DNA from: Cryptomeria japonica
Lineage: Eukaryota; Streptophyta; Pinopsida; Cupressales; Cupressaceae
Length of the DNA: 64,000 bases
Assembly (NCBI RefSeq): GCF_030272615.1
Contig: NC_081410.1
Location: 141,486,849-141,550,848, forward strand
Direction: 5' to 3'
This document shows, piece after piece, positions 47,917-58,881 of the stretch (the stretch's first letter is position 1; every line of letters starts with the position of its first letter). The notes under the pieces were generated by a model. That model saw only the letters and a list, made by a program, of their open reading frames with translations, ran no database searches and was not told where the DNA came from. The position numbers were made by a program, and so were the translations under genes.

Positions 47917-48510
47917 ATGCGCTAAAACAGACCTTCAATGCGCTAAATAACCCCCACGCGCTAGGCTGCCTCTCCTAAGCGCTATTCTATCTAACCTATG
48001 CGCTAGATACAGTCTACGCGCTAAACTTTTTTTTCCTACACGCTACTTAACCCACCCCATGCGCTAGGTTAGTCCTACGCGCTAATCTACCCTTCTTACG
48101 CGCTACCCTTTTAGCCCTATGCGCTAGGTTAGTCCTACGCGCTAAACCCCCTTATCTATGCGAACCCCGACGACTCCTATGCACTAGGTCATACCTACGC
48201 GCTACCCTGTTGATGTGAAGCGCTACCAAACACAATGCATGCGCTATTCTATCTGCACGCGCTAACCTAATACTTTTATGCGCTAGCCTATTTTTTTTTC
48301 GGACGCAACCCCTAAAAATGACTTCAATGCGCTACTCTAAACTTCGTATGCGCTAAATTAAGCCTTAGACGCGCTAAACCGAAAAAGTCCGAACTTTAAA
48401 ATTCAAAAAATGACTAAAAACGACAAAATGAAAAATCCAAAAGGGGTCAAAAATGTTGACTTATTGGTGGTCAACGCGCTGCAGGTCTCCGATATCTCCG
48501 GATGCGCTCA
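47917..48510 (-). repeat. Inverted TAGCGC(A/G)T array, block C, with 60-bp super-period
   Basis: On the plus strand the core reads A(T/C)GCGCTA. Starts at 47917, 47938, 47956, 47977, 47998, 48016, 48038, 48059, 48077, 48098, 48119, 48137, 48158, 48179, 48197, 48218, 48239, 48257 and 48278, with further scattered cores to about 48510. The steps follow 21, 21, 18 repeatedly, giving a 60-61 bp higher-order unit. The orientation is reversed relative to blocks A and B, so it reads TAGCGC in the direction of the antisense gene. Confidence 0.9.
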
Positions 48511-48610
48511 AAACGGTGTCTGTGATAAGGAATAGACATTTTCTCTCCAGAGCAAATTCTCTTTCTTCACAAATCAACACTGCACAAATGAACCTAATTT
48601 GACTCCTTTT

Positions 48611-48624
48611 CCCCTTTTATAAGA
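48611..48624 (-). promoter_or_regulatory. TATA box of the antisense PMD transcription unit
   Basis: On the minus strand tcttataaaagggg is a strong plant TATA box. It is placed about 100 bp upstream of the inverted array and about 1.2 kb upstream of the PMD frame. A short open frame, MSIPYHRHRF..., starts about 70 bp downstream (about 48546) and ends inside the array. Confidence 0.55.
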
Positions 48625-48968
48625 GGAAAATGAAATTAGGGTTAGCCAATTAGACCTGTAATATGGTCGCGGTCTCACCTATACCAAAACAGTTGTAACT
48701 TATCCGGAGATGAATCAATCTACACAAATTTTACGTGCACAAAATCATAAACATCATACGCAACTTCATCAATTTAAATCACAATTTTTTCAAACAAATT
48801 GATTCATCTCCCGGGGGGGCATCACCATCAAATCTCGAATCTGGGGTAGCACATCAAATCTGGGGCACAACTGACAAATCAAAAGAATGACACAAAAATT
48901 GCATTTGATCATAAAATCACAAAAACACATCATTTTCTTTGAAATAACATGTGCACACACGTCACTTC

Positions 48969-48982
48969 AAAGAGGGGCAAAA
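48969..48982 (+). promoter_or_regulatory. Polypurine tract
   Basis: aaagaggggcaaaa directly abuts the right LTR, as required for priming plus-strand DNA synthesis in LTR retrotransposons. Confidence 0.8.
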
Positions 48983-50424
48983 TGTAGACGTATAAAAATG
49001 ACCATATTCCTAAATGAATATTTTATGTTCATTTCTCTATTTAATTAAATCCAATTTAATTAAATTTTCCACATTCCTCTATTTTATTAAGTAAATTACT
49101 CAATTTATTTAAATAAAATTCACCATACCATTTAATGAATAAATCATTTTATTCAATTAAATCCACCTAGCCACTTTTAATTAAATTCAAATTTAATTAA
49201 TAGTTATCCTAAATTGAATAAATCACATTTATTTAATTACAACCAAATTGAATGAAAATCAATTAATTCAATTAAATCCTATTATCCCCCCCCATCCACT
49301 TGCAAAATCCCAAACCCCTTCCTAATCCCTTCTAGAATCTTCTAAACGATTCTAATTAACCTAACCCTCCTCTAAACTTTGTCACATCCCTAAGCAAAGG
49401 GAGGTCACTTCTCAAATGGCCCAAAGTTTTTGATAACCATTAAAGGTTTTCAACCTTCAACCACCAAAACCCTTAAAGTCTTTGATAACCTTTGAAAGCT
49501 TCCAACCTTCAACCACTTAATCCCCAGAGTCTCCAATAACCATTAATGGTTAATTCAAACCCTCCCACATGGTTAAAACATTTGTTTTGACTCAACCTCT
49601 ATCCAACCCAAGGGTCTCATCAGGCCATTAATGCTTTGACCATGATTATCTCTTAATCATTTGCACAAAGGTTTATCCTTGGATTAGCTCCTAATCCAGT
49701 GGGTAATCCTAATTTAGACTTGACCCTTAGCCTTTAGATAACCATGAGGTCTTCTCAGGCCTTTAATGCCTCCAACCTCTTCTCTCAACCCAATCCTATG
49801 TTGACACTTGTCACCATTTTATTGGTGCCAATTGTGCACATGGATCCCCAACTTTCAAACTTGGCCCTTGATTAAACCATTCAATCTTGACCATCCATTG
49901 CCTTGTTTGTGCTATAAATAGAGCTCTCATTCCTCCATTTTTAACAATCATCTTTCAAATTTGTTCAAGCTTTCATTTCATATATGCTCATCATTTAGCC
50001 TCTTTTAGATCATAAATTAGACTAAAAATGCATGTTTAGATTACTTTCTTTACCATTTTAGTTCAATCATAGACTAAATATAGTATGCTAGGATAGTATT
50101 CATACTAATCTTGTCATCTTATCATTTAGTTTATTGCATTTTAGCATCATACATAGTTTACAACGCATCTCATACTAAAATCAATCAAAAGCATCTCTCG
50201 TTCTCATATTTGCCATCCCTAAACCATTTTGCTCAGTGATCTGAGAGCAAAACATTGGTTTGAGGGACATTGTGAGATAGAGAACCATGGGACCCTCCTT
50301 GGGAAGCTGAGTAATACTACGTTACTCCATAGCTTGCACCAAGAAGTCCTGTGTGTGTGTGTGGACTAGTATATTAACATATTTTCACATATTAAGTTTT
50401 ATTCGCCCACTTTTCCCACATACA
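48983..50424 (+). repeat. 3' LTR of the 19-kb gypsy element
   Basis: 1442 bp, TGTAGACG to ACATACA, colinear with the left LTR apart from one short deletion at about 49966 and about fifteen substitutions by eye. It contains the same TATAAATA box at 49913-49920. Confidence 0.93.
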
Positions 50425-50429
50425 AATAG

Positions 50430-51108
50430 CAGTAGAGAAATGGACGGGCAACTTCATTTGCAAATGGAGAGTTACTGTTTGAGAGTTACCAAGTGAAGAA
50501 GAGTTGCAAAAGGAGAAGAAGAAGCAAGAGAAAGGTGACAATGGAGGATAATTTCAGCCTCAAGACAAAAAAGAGATCTCTTTTTTAGGAAAAATTATAG
50601 ATAGTGGACTAAAAATAATTTCACTATTAATGACCCAATATTCTTCTAATTGATCAAAATTTTGTTGGGGGATGAATTTATGGAGGCCAAATACAGATAC
50701 AATAGCAATATCAACATTGCCTCCATGGTGTTGCCATGGTGTTTAGAGTTGGGGGAAAGAGGATGCAAGTTGGATAATGACCTCTCATGTCAAAGATGAA
50801 TGGCTATAGGGTCTAGATGCTTTATTGCCATGGATATGCTAGGTGAAGGGTTTAAGGCAAGGGGTGGTGAATGGCTGCATGTAGTTGAATTAACTCCACC
50901 CATTCATTTGTTTCTACTATGGATTATTAAGCCAAATAAAGAGGAAAAGAAGGTTGAGGTGTAGAAGGGGTGTGGCCACATCAAAGATTACTTGTTGTAG
51001 AGAGAAAGGGATATGCAAGTTGGGACATGGAAGGAGAAAAAGAGCTCGAAATTCAATAAAGCGGACCTCTGGGAAGAGCTATCAAAAAACAAGAGACAAA
51101 AAAAAAAG
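50430..51108 (+). mobile_element. Continuation of the old LINE 3' region, ending in an A-run
   Basis: This resumes the sequence interrupted by the gypsy insertion at 31453. Composition and fragments resemble the 3' end of plant L1 elements, and an A10 run at about 51098-51107 may be the tail. No open frame is intact. Confidence 0.35.
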
Positions 51109-52589
51109 AAATAATAGTATGTAGTGTTTTGTAAATTTTGTCAATATTCAATATATATGTTATAAGGGTAGATACTGGTATAGTTGTTAAAAATATATGC
51201 ATGGGTAGTAGATATATAGTTGATGATCAGGTTTTCATCTAGAAATTAGGCATTTTTGGGGGATATAGAAACATGTAATATTGTGCATATCAATGTTTGA
51301 AGGCACTTATTTGAAAACTATATAATTTTTGGAGTAACTAATATAATTACCATTTATTGATCAAAACAACAAATCTCCCTCGCATAGTGGTTGGGGAGAA
51401 ACCGATGTGTAACTGATAGGAGTGGGGATTGATTTGTTGCATTTCATGTTTGCTAACAGACTCTTCTTGGTGTGCAACTGATGAGAGTTACTATACCACT
51501 CCTTGGCTCTTTAAAATTAAATTATTTACATTTGCTTAATTGCCTTCCATTTATACATTGACATTTCAACTTTCATTGTTACCTCCCTCCTCTGTTGTGT
51601 TTGTTTTCTTTTGGAAGTGGAGTGCTTATGTCAAGGAAGTAGATTAAAAAACTAGCACACAGGCTACAAAGAAGTGATCATCAATTTTTGAGTGTAATGC
51701 ATGGAGAACAAAAGGTATTACCTTACCTTCTCTCCAATATTGGATACAAACCTTTCACAAATTTTACCCAAGAGTTTTGTGAGTTGAACCAAAGATAGAG
51801 GAATTGGGTATGTCATTGTTTTTTGATAGAGAAGTAGCTTTTGATATTGTTATGGAGAATTTGTTTCATTGTTTCTAAATATAGTCAATCATTTATGAGA
51901 AAAAGAGGTTTTATGGGTGTTTATGGAACCATAAATGATATTATTTTTTAAAAGTTGTTAACTTGTTGACATGCGAAAAAAGGCTCACATAATTATGAAA
52001 TAAAAAAAAAATTGATGTCCATGTACACAGTTCTAAAACTCTCAATTTAGCACAATCAAGATGGATGTTGGCAAAGGTTGTGCAATTTGACTTAACACAT
52101 GATTTCATTTTTTTGAAAGTTTCTTATTCGTTTTCAACAAATCAATTTTGTACATATCCTACAATTATTGTAGTCCATGCGAAGACATCTCTTTGAGGCA
52201 TTGCATTTAACAATTCACGTACCTTGTCTATTATTCAACAATCTACATACGTTTCTACCAGAGCATTTCCAACTAAATATCCAACAAAAACTCCCCTTGC
52301 ATTATGCTTTCATGGATGCCCATACATAGTTCCAAAGCTTGGAGAAAAGTCGAATAATATAAAATAGTGTAACTGCCAGATAAATTTTGAGCAATCGCCA
52401 CATAAACCAACGGAGATTAATGCAGTGGAAAAAAGTTAAATAATATCAAGGTGAGGTGTCCAAACATTGACCATAACTTGTGGTCTATTTTGCATAAGTG
52501 TTTTCCAAATTTAGCCTCTCATCTAAATCACAATATTCAAACTTTTGTTCATTTCTCTCTTTGTTGATAAATTGAATGGGGTGACTTTT
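51109..52589. other. No gene seen
   Basis: AT-rich intergenic sequence without coding similarity, repeats or RNA genes that I can support. Confidence 0.4.
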
Positions 52590-52860
52590 CAACAATTTTT
52601 TTTATAAAAGTGGCCAAGGCCACTAAATATTTATATTAATGTAGAAATAAAGGGTTACATAGTTTAGAACAACCCAAAGCTTGGAAAAGACTGAAATTTA
52701 TAGCAGGGTAAAAGTAGACAACTAAATAAACCTAACATATCTAAGAGGATAAAAAAATGGGTCAAACAAGATGCCCAATTACATGAATTTACTTTCCCAA
52801 TTTTTGGAGATTACAAATTGTTAATAGAAGCATAATTACTAGGTACAACCTTTGAAGGGA
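52590..52860 (-). mobile_element. 3' end of a LINE on the minus strand
   Basis: Reading leftward the sequence has ggttgttctaaactatgtaa, ccctttatttctacattaatataaa, and ends cacttttataaaaaaaattg. This is the usual look of a plant L1 3' UTR running into a poly-A tail. The palindrome gtggccaaggccac lies next to the tail. The 5' limit is unclear. Confidence 0.4.
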
Positions 52861-53578
52861 TCAGAATGAGAGAAGAGTTATCCACTCAATCAATTTGCAT
52901 GTCCATAGTGTCCACCAACAAGTCATCATCGTTATGTGGGGGAGGAGATTGTTGCAAGGGAGCGACCTACAAAGGATTCTCCTCATCATGTTTAGGATGC
53001 GTGAATAACGAATGTAAGCCAACAAACATGATGAGTGAATATGAATGTAACCCAACAAAACAATGCAATGCAACTACCAAGATATCAATATTAACAAAGT
53101 CCAATAAGTGCTCAAACTTTGACAAAGTTTGATCATACATATCATAGATAACACCATCCCTAATGATAGATAAGAGCTCCCCACATTGATTGTTAGATAG
53201 AAAATCATAAAAAACTGCCAATAAGGAAATCACCACTACCAAAACAATAACAATCTAATGCAACATCAAGAACTTTAATAGTAAACACCACAAGTTTAAT
53301 GTATTTTATAGCAATTGGCCTCACCATGCCAGAATCAAGTAGCAAATCCATGCAAATAGTAAGAAAACAAAATATCACCTCAAACCATTGAGTCGAGTGG
53401 TTCTCCTTAAGCCACTTCTTACTGGAACAACCTACCAAACAACAGTTTCAATATGCGGACAAGGAAAATTAAATGCATGATTTAACTTCTTAGAGTTGAA
53501 CATGTGAAAAATTTGCATTCCCAAAATCTTTATGGGATATTAATACAAAAAAACAGCAAAGCAGAACAAAATTAGCAA
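52861..53578. other. No gene assigned
   Basis: Short open frames exist on both strands (52866-53132 plus, 53205-53438 minus), but none has similarity I recognise. It is possibly the decayed body of the LINE whose 3' end is at 52590-52860. Confidence 0.3.
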
Positions 53579-53748
53579 TTACCCCCCCCCCCCTCCCCTC
53601 ACACACACACACGTACATACATACATTTAAAAGTATGTATGTATATACATATATACACAAATACATGTATATATACATATACATATCTATATATATATAG
53701 ATATGTATATATGTACATATACATATATACATATGTATATGTATATGT

Positions 53749-53780
<32 letters not shown>

Positions 53781-53792
53781 ATATGTATATGT

Positions 53793-53824
<32 letters not shown>

Positions 53825-53905
53825 ATATGTATATGTATATACATAAACATACATACATACATACATACATACATACATACACATATATGCATATGTATAC
53901 ATAAA
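53579..53905. repeat. Compound microsatellite with palindromic TATACA/TGTATA core
   Basis: A C-run (about 53582-53592) and a CA run are followed by alternating purine-pyrimidine sequence. From about 53715 to 53845 a unit of roughly 48 bp, half acatatacatatatacatat and half its complement atatgtatatgtatatgt, recurs about three times. An (ACAT)n/(CATA)n tract follows. The overlapping open frames on both strands (Y/I/C/V/H repeats) are not proteins. Confidence 0.85.
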
Positions 53906-53909
53906 TTAT

Positions 53910-54488
53910 TGTCAATGGTGCAACAAACTAAGAGGGGGGGGTGAATCAGTTTGCACAAAACTCTACACAACTCAAACTTAAATTCAAATCTGATAATTAA
54001 CAGTTAAACCACATATTAACACCACATCAATATCACACATAACACCAAGATTTTTGACGTGGAAAATCCGGTTAAGGGAAAAACCATGGTGGGAACCTAC
54101 CCACAATGAGATAATACCATGTTAAGAGTAAGTGAAATATTACAATGGGGAATGCACATGCATTCAGGCTCACTACTCAATTACAATAAGGGCTATAGCC
54201 CTAAGGAAGACTTGCTACTTTACAAAGATTCAAACAACAATCTGGATTACATGAACTGAGAAAATAGCATCTCTTAATGCCTAATTACAGTTTCGGTTAA
54301 GCACATATACCCATACTCTGCTCTTCACACTTTTGCACACTCTTTCGCACCTCTTCGCTCTTCTCTTCTACTACTAAGTGATCAATATAATATTTGCACA
54401 TGCAAATGCCTCTCACAAATGAATATATACAATTCATCAACCTATATTTCAAGGTCGGCTAAACCTTCGATACAAATTACAAGATAAT
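53910..54488 (-). mobile_element. SIRE-type copia LTR fragment, minus strand
   Basis: Reading leftward it contains gtgggtaggttcccaccatggtttttccc, gattttccacgt-aaaaatcttggtgttatgtg and gattcacccccccctctta, and ends caccattgaca at 53910. The same ordered blocks occur in the solo LTRs at 55046 and 59029 and are typical of SIRE/Maximus-like copia LTRs. The 5' end is truncated where the next element starts. Confidence 0.65.
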
Positions 54489-56725
54489 TGTAATACCCTA
54501 AAAATGGTCACCTAAGCCATGGGCCCCTAATCTCGACCACATCACCAAGGTCCTAACCAAAGGCAATTAAATCAATCTTGAGCACCTAATTAATTAATTC
54601 CTCAATCATCAATGTCACATGGCAAATAAATCATTCTATATTAATTAAATATTTATTTAATCAATTAATCATTCAAAGTAAACCATTTTAATCAATTATC
54701 TTATTTATTTAATTAAATATCTTAGCATATTTAATTAATAAATCAATTTGTCATTAAATCATTAAAAATGAATTAATTTGTAAAAATAAATTAATTTGAA
54801 AAAAAGAATTAAATTTGGAAAAAGGAATCAGATTGAGATAAATTGAAAAATATCAGAAAAGCAATTAAATAAATTAGATATCAAAATTGAATAAAATATA
54901 TGAAATAAATCAAATTTTCTGATTTTATCTTAAATTCAGCTCAATTTCCTTTAAAGCTGAGAAAATCAACCAATCACATTAATTCACCTGGATTGTGCTT
55001 CCACTTGGAGAATCTCGGTCACTCATCATTAGTCAATCTTGACCGTGTTGGCCATTTGGAGGAATTGATTATGTACTGCATTGATGTTTTGTCATTGATG
55101 TCAACACTAGATGTTTTGGATGCTTTACCGACACCCTTCTGGTCCTGGTAAGTTGAGTGGTTTCTGGTTGGATTGGATCTGACGAGATCCAGTATGCTCC
55201 GGTATGATTTGGTTATGCAATTTGCTTACTCATTTTCATATTCGGTCAGTTGGTTTTGGTCTGGTGATTGGATGCTATCTTGTTTGCTTGGAAGCTTGGT
55301 TTGTGGTTTCGGCCAAGGTTTCACCGACAGAGCTTTTGATGAAGATCTTTGATGATATGCATAAGTGGTGTCGGTGTAGCTTATGGCATGGATTCAGGAT
55401 GTTGATGGTGATCATGTTTGAGACTTAGTGGATTGGGATCATTGCTTTAGCATGTGCACCTATATTGGGTCCTGGTTGATCTAGGTTATGGACCGACTTA
55501 ATGTAACGTGTGGATTGGACCTCTCGATGTGTTTCCGGGATGTCTTGTGAGTTGGATATTATTTGTTTGGTCCAAGGCCGACGAGTTTTGTAATTGTGTA
55601 ATTGGTTTATTGTCTGGTGGGCGACCTGATTGTTTATGGTCAAGGGTTTATATATATATGATGTAAGATCTCATTGTAGATCATCATGGTCATAGGAATG
55701 GGATATGGATATGTAATGTGTGAATAATGTAATATCATTCAAGTAGAGGATTTGGTCAATCATTGGAGATCGAATTGGGTTTGTGTAAGAGGATTTAGTC
55801 CTCTAGTATTGAGCTTAACCAGAACTGTACTCAGGCATAGGAGATGTTATCTTTGCAGTTCATTCATTCTTCTGTATTGTAGTCTAGATTTCTATGTAGT
55901 TAGTGAGACTCCATTTGTGATGAGTTGTGCGCTCTAGGTTGTTGGTCTTCCTTCAAGTGTAGGCCCCTCAATTGTAATTCACATACTTGCTGCAAAAGTA
56001 TTATCTGACTGTGGGTAGGCTTCCCACCGTGGCTTTTCCCTTTATCAGGTTTTCCACGTATAAATCTTGGTGTCATGTGGATGGTATTTATTCTCTGATT
56101 ATTTTTTATGCTTAATTGGTTTAACTACTATTCTGGTATTTGATTTAAGCATTACGGTATTAAAGTTTTAATTGTTAAATGTTCTGGTAATTTGTGACAA
56201 CTGATTCACACCCCCCCCTTCTCAATTGTCTTCTGGTTATTTGAATTGTCTAACAGACCATTGGTCTCTCTCTCGATTTTCTATAAATTCAAGCTCTCAT
56301 TCAGAAAAAAAACCCTGGAGATTTATTGTTATTATGTTGTTTTTACTCTAGGTTCATTGAGATTTTGTGCATTGAGAATATTACATCTTAGTTTATTGCA
56401 TATTATTTTAATCATGATTGTTTTAATTCATCTAGCTCAATATTCCTTCATCTAGATTAAATATTGCATATCTAGCTTAATCTTGCATCCATTTAGCTCA
56501 AATTTTGTGCTCATAGAGATTAATTTTTTTCGTCTTGGTGTAGTCTAGTCATTGGTATTGCTTAAACAAATCCGAGAGCAAGTCTATACTCGCATCTTTT
56601 AGAAGGCAATAGGTCAATTTGTTATGTTTTTTAATATTCATGATTATATCTGTCTAACCATGCATGTAATGGTTTATTAAAGTGTTTGTGCCTTACAACT
56701 TGCAGATTATCACTTTTCACACACA
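54489..56725 (+). repeat. 5' LTR of the second Tat-like element (interrupted)
   Basis: Starts TGTAATACCCTAAAAATGGTC and ends TTTTCACACACA just before the PBS-like site. Like the 19-kb element's LTR, its first part is rich in TTAATTAA-type motifs and it has a TATA region (tctataaattcaagctctc near 56280). A copia solo LTR occupies 55046-56255. Confidence 0.65.
55041..56260 (+). mobile_element. SIRE-type copia solo LTR with 5-bp TSD
   Basis: LTR 55046-56255 (1210 bp) starts TGTTGGCCATTTGG and ends GTCTAACA. It is flanked by gaccg (55041-55045) and gacca (56256-56260), 4 of 5 matching. It contains the conserved blocks cccaccgtggcttttccc, gttttccacgta and gattcacacccccccttctca. No internal domain is present, so it arose by LTR-LTR recombination. 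Confidence 0.75.
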
Positions 56726-58480
56726 TTTTTGGCACCCATCATGGGGCAGGAGAATTCAATTTTTCGGTCTTACAATCATTTCTTTTTATTTTCCAGATTT
56801 TGTTTGTACAGTCTCTGCAGATTATCGTACGATATTTTGTATCACATAGTACGAGTTTTGAGTTTCATCGTATGGTTATGTGGGAATCCTCATACGATAT
56901 TTTCCTTCTATCATTTTTATTCCGTATTTACTCATCTAGTTCGCTGAGAATACTCACCTGGTTCTGTGAGAATTATTGTATGAATTTATGATTTTCTTGT
57001 TTCAGAAACATTATACTTTTTAAGGTTTTTCTTGAATTGAATTTGATTTTACTGACGCTAACCCTGATTTGTCTTTTGTTTGCCTGAGAGATTTTCTTTT
57101 CACGTCCTAAAAGTTTGCAGAATGCTTGTCAAAGAATCTATCACTCAAACTTATTCCTGTCAAAGAATCCACTGCTCAAAAATAATATGACTACTAATTT
57201 GTTGTTTTTGCAGGTTGCCTAAGGAGAATCAACTATTGTGTATTCTTTAATTCATTTCTAGGCACTTAATTTGCGATATAGTTAATGAACAAGTCTGTTT
57301 TTTGTGTTTGAGAAGAGTCTAAAAGGTAGGAGAGTATGCTCTTATCTACACAGACAATCATAAATCCAGACCCTTGAAACTTTTCTAGTTTTGAGATTTG
57401 TGTTCGTTTAGCGGGCCTATCACAGTGGGAAAAAGTAATCACCCTGTGAGAACGACCCAAGCGAGTACATCTAGACCCAAGCATTCCAACTCACTATAAT
57501 AAATAGGCCTTTCGGGATTAAAGTCTTGGAGGACGAGATTATTTGAATTTCTCTTTGAGATCTCTCATATCAGGCATTTTGTAGGGCCTCGTAGTCTCAG
57601 TCACACTTGCGTGACTACATCTTGTTTTGGTACCTTGTTAGGCTATAGGCCTCAATCACGCTTGCGCGACTTCAAGGGGTAATTTCAAATGAAAATCCTT
57701 ACTAAGAACTTTAAAATAACAGCTATCTGACTCACCTCTGAAAGGGGGATAATCTTTGTGCAAGAGAGATAGTAACTCTCCCAATATACTTGCCATATCG
57801 TGCCCCCATTAGTGTTTGGAGTCGACTAATACGACGTTGAGAATCCATTGCATGAGACTTAGTGAATGTATTCTGATTAGCTATTGGGTGTGTACCTAAG
57901 TCTGCAAGCAAAGGTTTTCTCTCTCAGCCAACTTCCTTAGAATTAGCGTGTTGTGCTTGAAGTCACTTTATATCTTGTGTGTTTATTATGCTTTTGTCCT
58001 GGAAACTAAAAACTGAAACTCTAACACTAGAAAACAATAAAAAAACATAAAAAACCCAGTGATCAAAACTTTGTCCTTGTTAGAAACTCATCCCTATCCA
58101 ATCTTGTGTCGTACGAGCTTTCTAGTTTGTCGTCCTATTCTCTAAGAGTTGTTGTTTGGTTAGCAATAAATTGTCATATGAATCACCACTTTAGAGAGTC
58201 ATCATTACCAGTTTGTCGTACTACCTGCCACGAATTGTCATTTAAGAAACACTAAATTGTTGTACAAGTCAATATTACCACTGTCATTTTGTCGTTTGAG
58301 CAGGTCTAAACTATCATGCAAGTTTAAACAACAACTCGTACGAGAAATAGTCTTTGTTGTCTGGAGGTCAGTAACCTGTCATCTTATTCACATTATTCTA
58401 TCGTACAAGCCTGTGTATTCAACAATCCAAAAGCCTGTCATTTTGTGTGCTTTTCCATATCTGTCATACTTGCCTAATCA
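56726..58480 (+). repeat. Leader of the second Tat-like element with 21-22 bp TRTCGTAC motif array
   Basis: Variants of t(g/a)tcgtac occur at 56824, 56845 and 56866 (21-bp steps). They occur again at 58107, 58128, 58172, 58214, 58236, 58258, 58282, 58290 and 58312 (mostly 21-22 bp or multiples). The core differs completely from TAGCGC(A/G)T, but position and period correspond to the 19-kb element's arrays. Between the two groups, 57473-57502 shares a conserved block with 34576-34612. Confidence 0.65.
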
Positions 58481-58881
58481 GTAGTCTACGTGAGCATATA
58501 TCTGGTCTTTATTATTATTATTATCCTAAACATAAACAATCTTGATAGTGTACCCTTGTCGTTGAGTTACACGATTTTGTCAATCATATCTTAGCTAGTT
58601 CAATCAACCACTCATCAATCTGATATGCTTAGATCACGACTTATACAGGATAGATCATTCCTAGAGCCATACTTAGTCTTCATCTCCTTAATCATTACGT
58701 CAAACAAACAACTAGCTCTTATTTGGTCTTGACTTTTGTATCACTTCTAACTCTCAGTCACGTCGATTGTAAATGCCTGTTCGAACCAGAAGTTCTCATA
58801 AGAAAGCTGACAAAAGCAAGAGGCAATTTTACTCATTGCAAACTAATCCATTCTTGCAAATCGAAACTGTCATAAATATCC
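58481..58881 (+). other. Leader just before gag of the second element
   Basis: No coding similarity. It ends at the ATG at 58882 that starts the gag-like frame. Confidence 0.35.

Larger units (their letters stand above)
31454..50429 (+). mobile_element. 19-kb Ty3/gypsy (Tat-type) retrotransposon with antisense PMD gene
   Basis: It is bounded by the perfect 5-bp duplication aatag (31454-31458 and 50425-50429). LTRs start TGTAGACG and end ACATACA. Internal order: PBS-like site, 21-bp repeat arrays, gag-pro, pol (RT, RNase H, second RNase H, integrase), spacer, antisense plant-mobile-domain gene, inverted repeat array, polypurine tract. Dual RNase H and a very long leader point to the Tat lineage. 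In-frame stops in gag, pol and the antisense gene indicate that this copy is not autonomous today. Confidence 0.93.

Noticed and set aside
53490-53970. Overlapping open frames encoding Tyr/Ile/Val/Cys/His repeats
   Set aside because: They are translations of the TATACA/TGTATA microsatellite.
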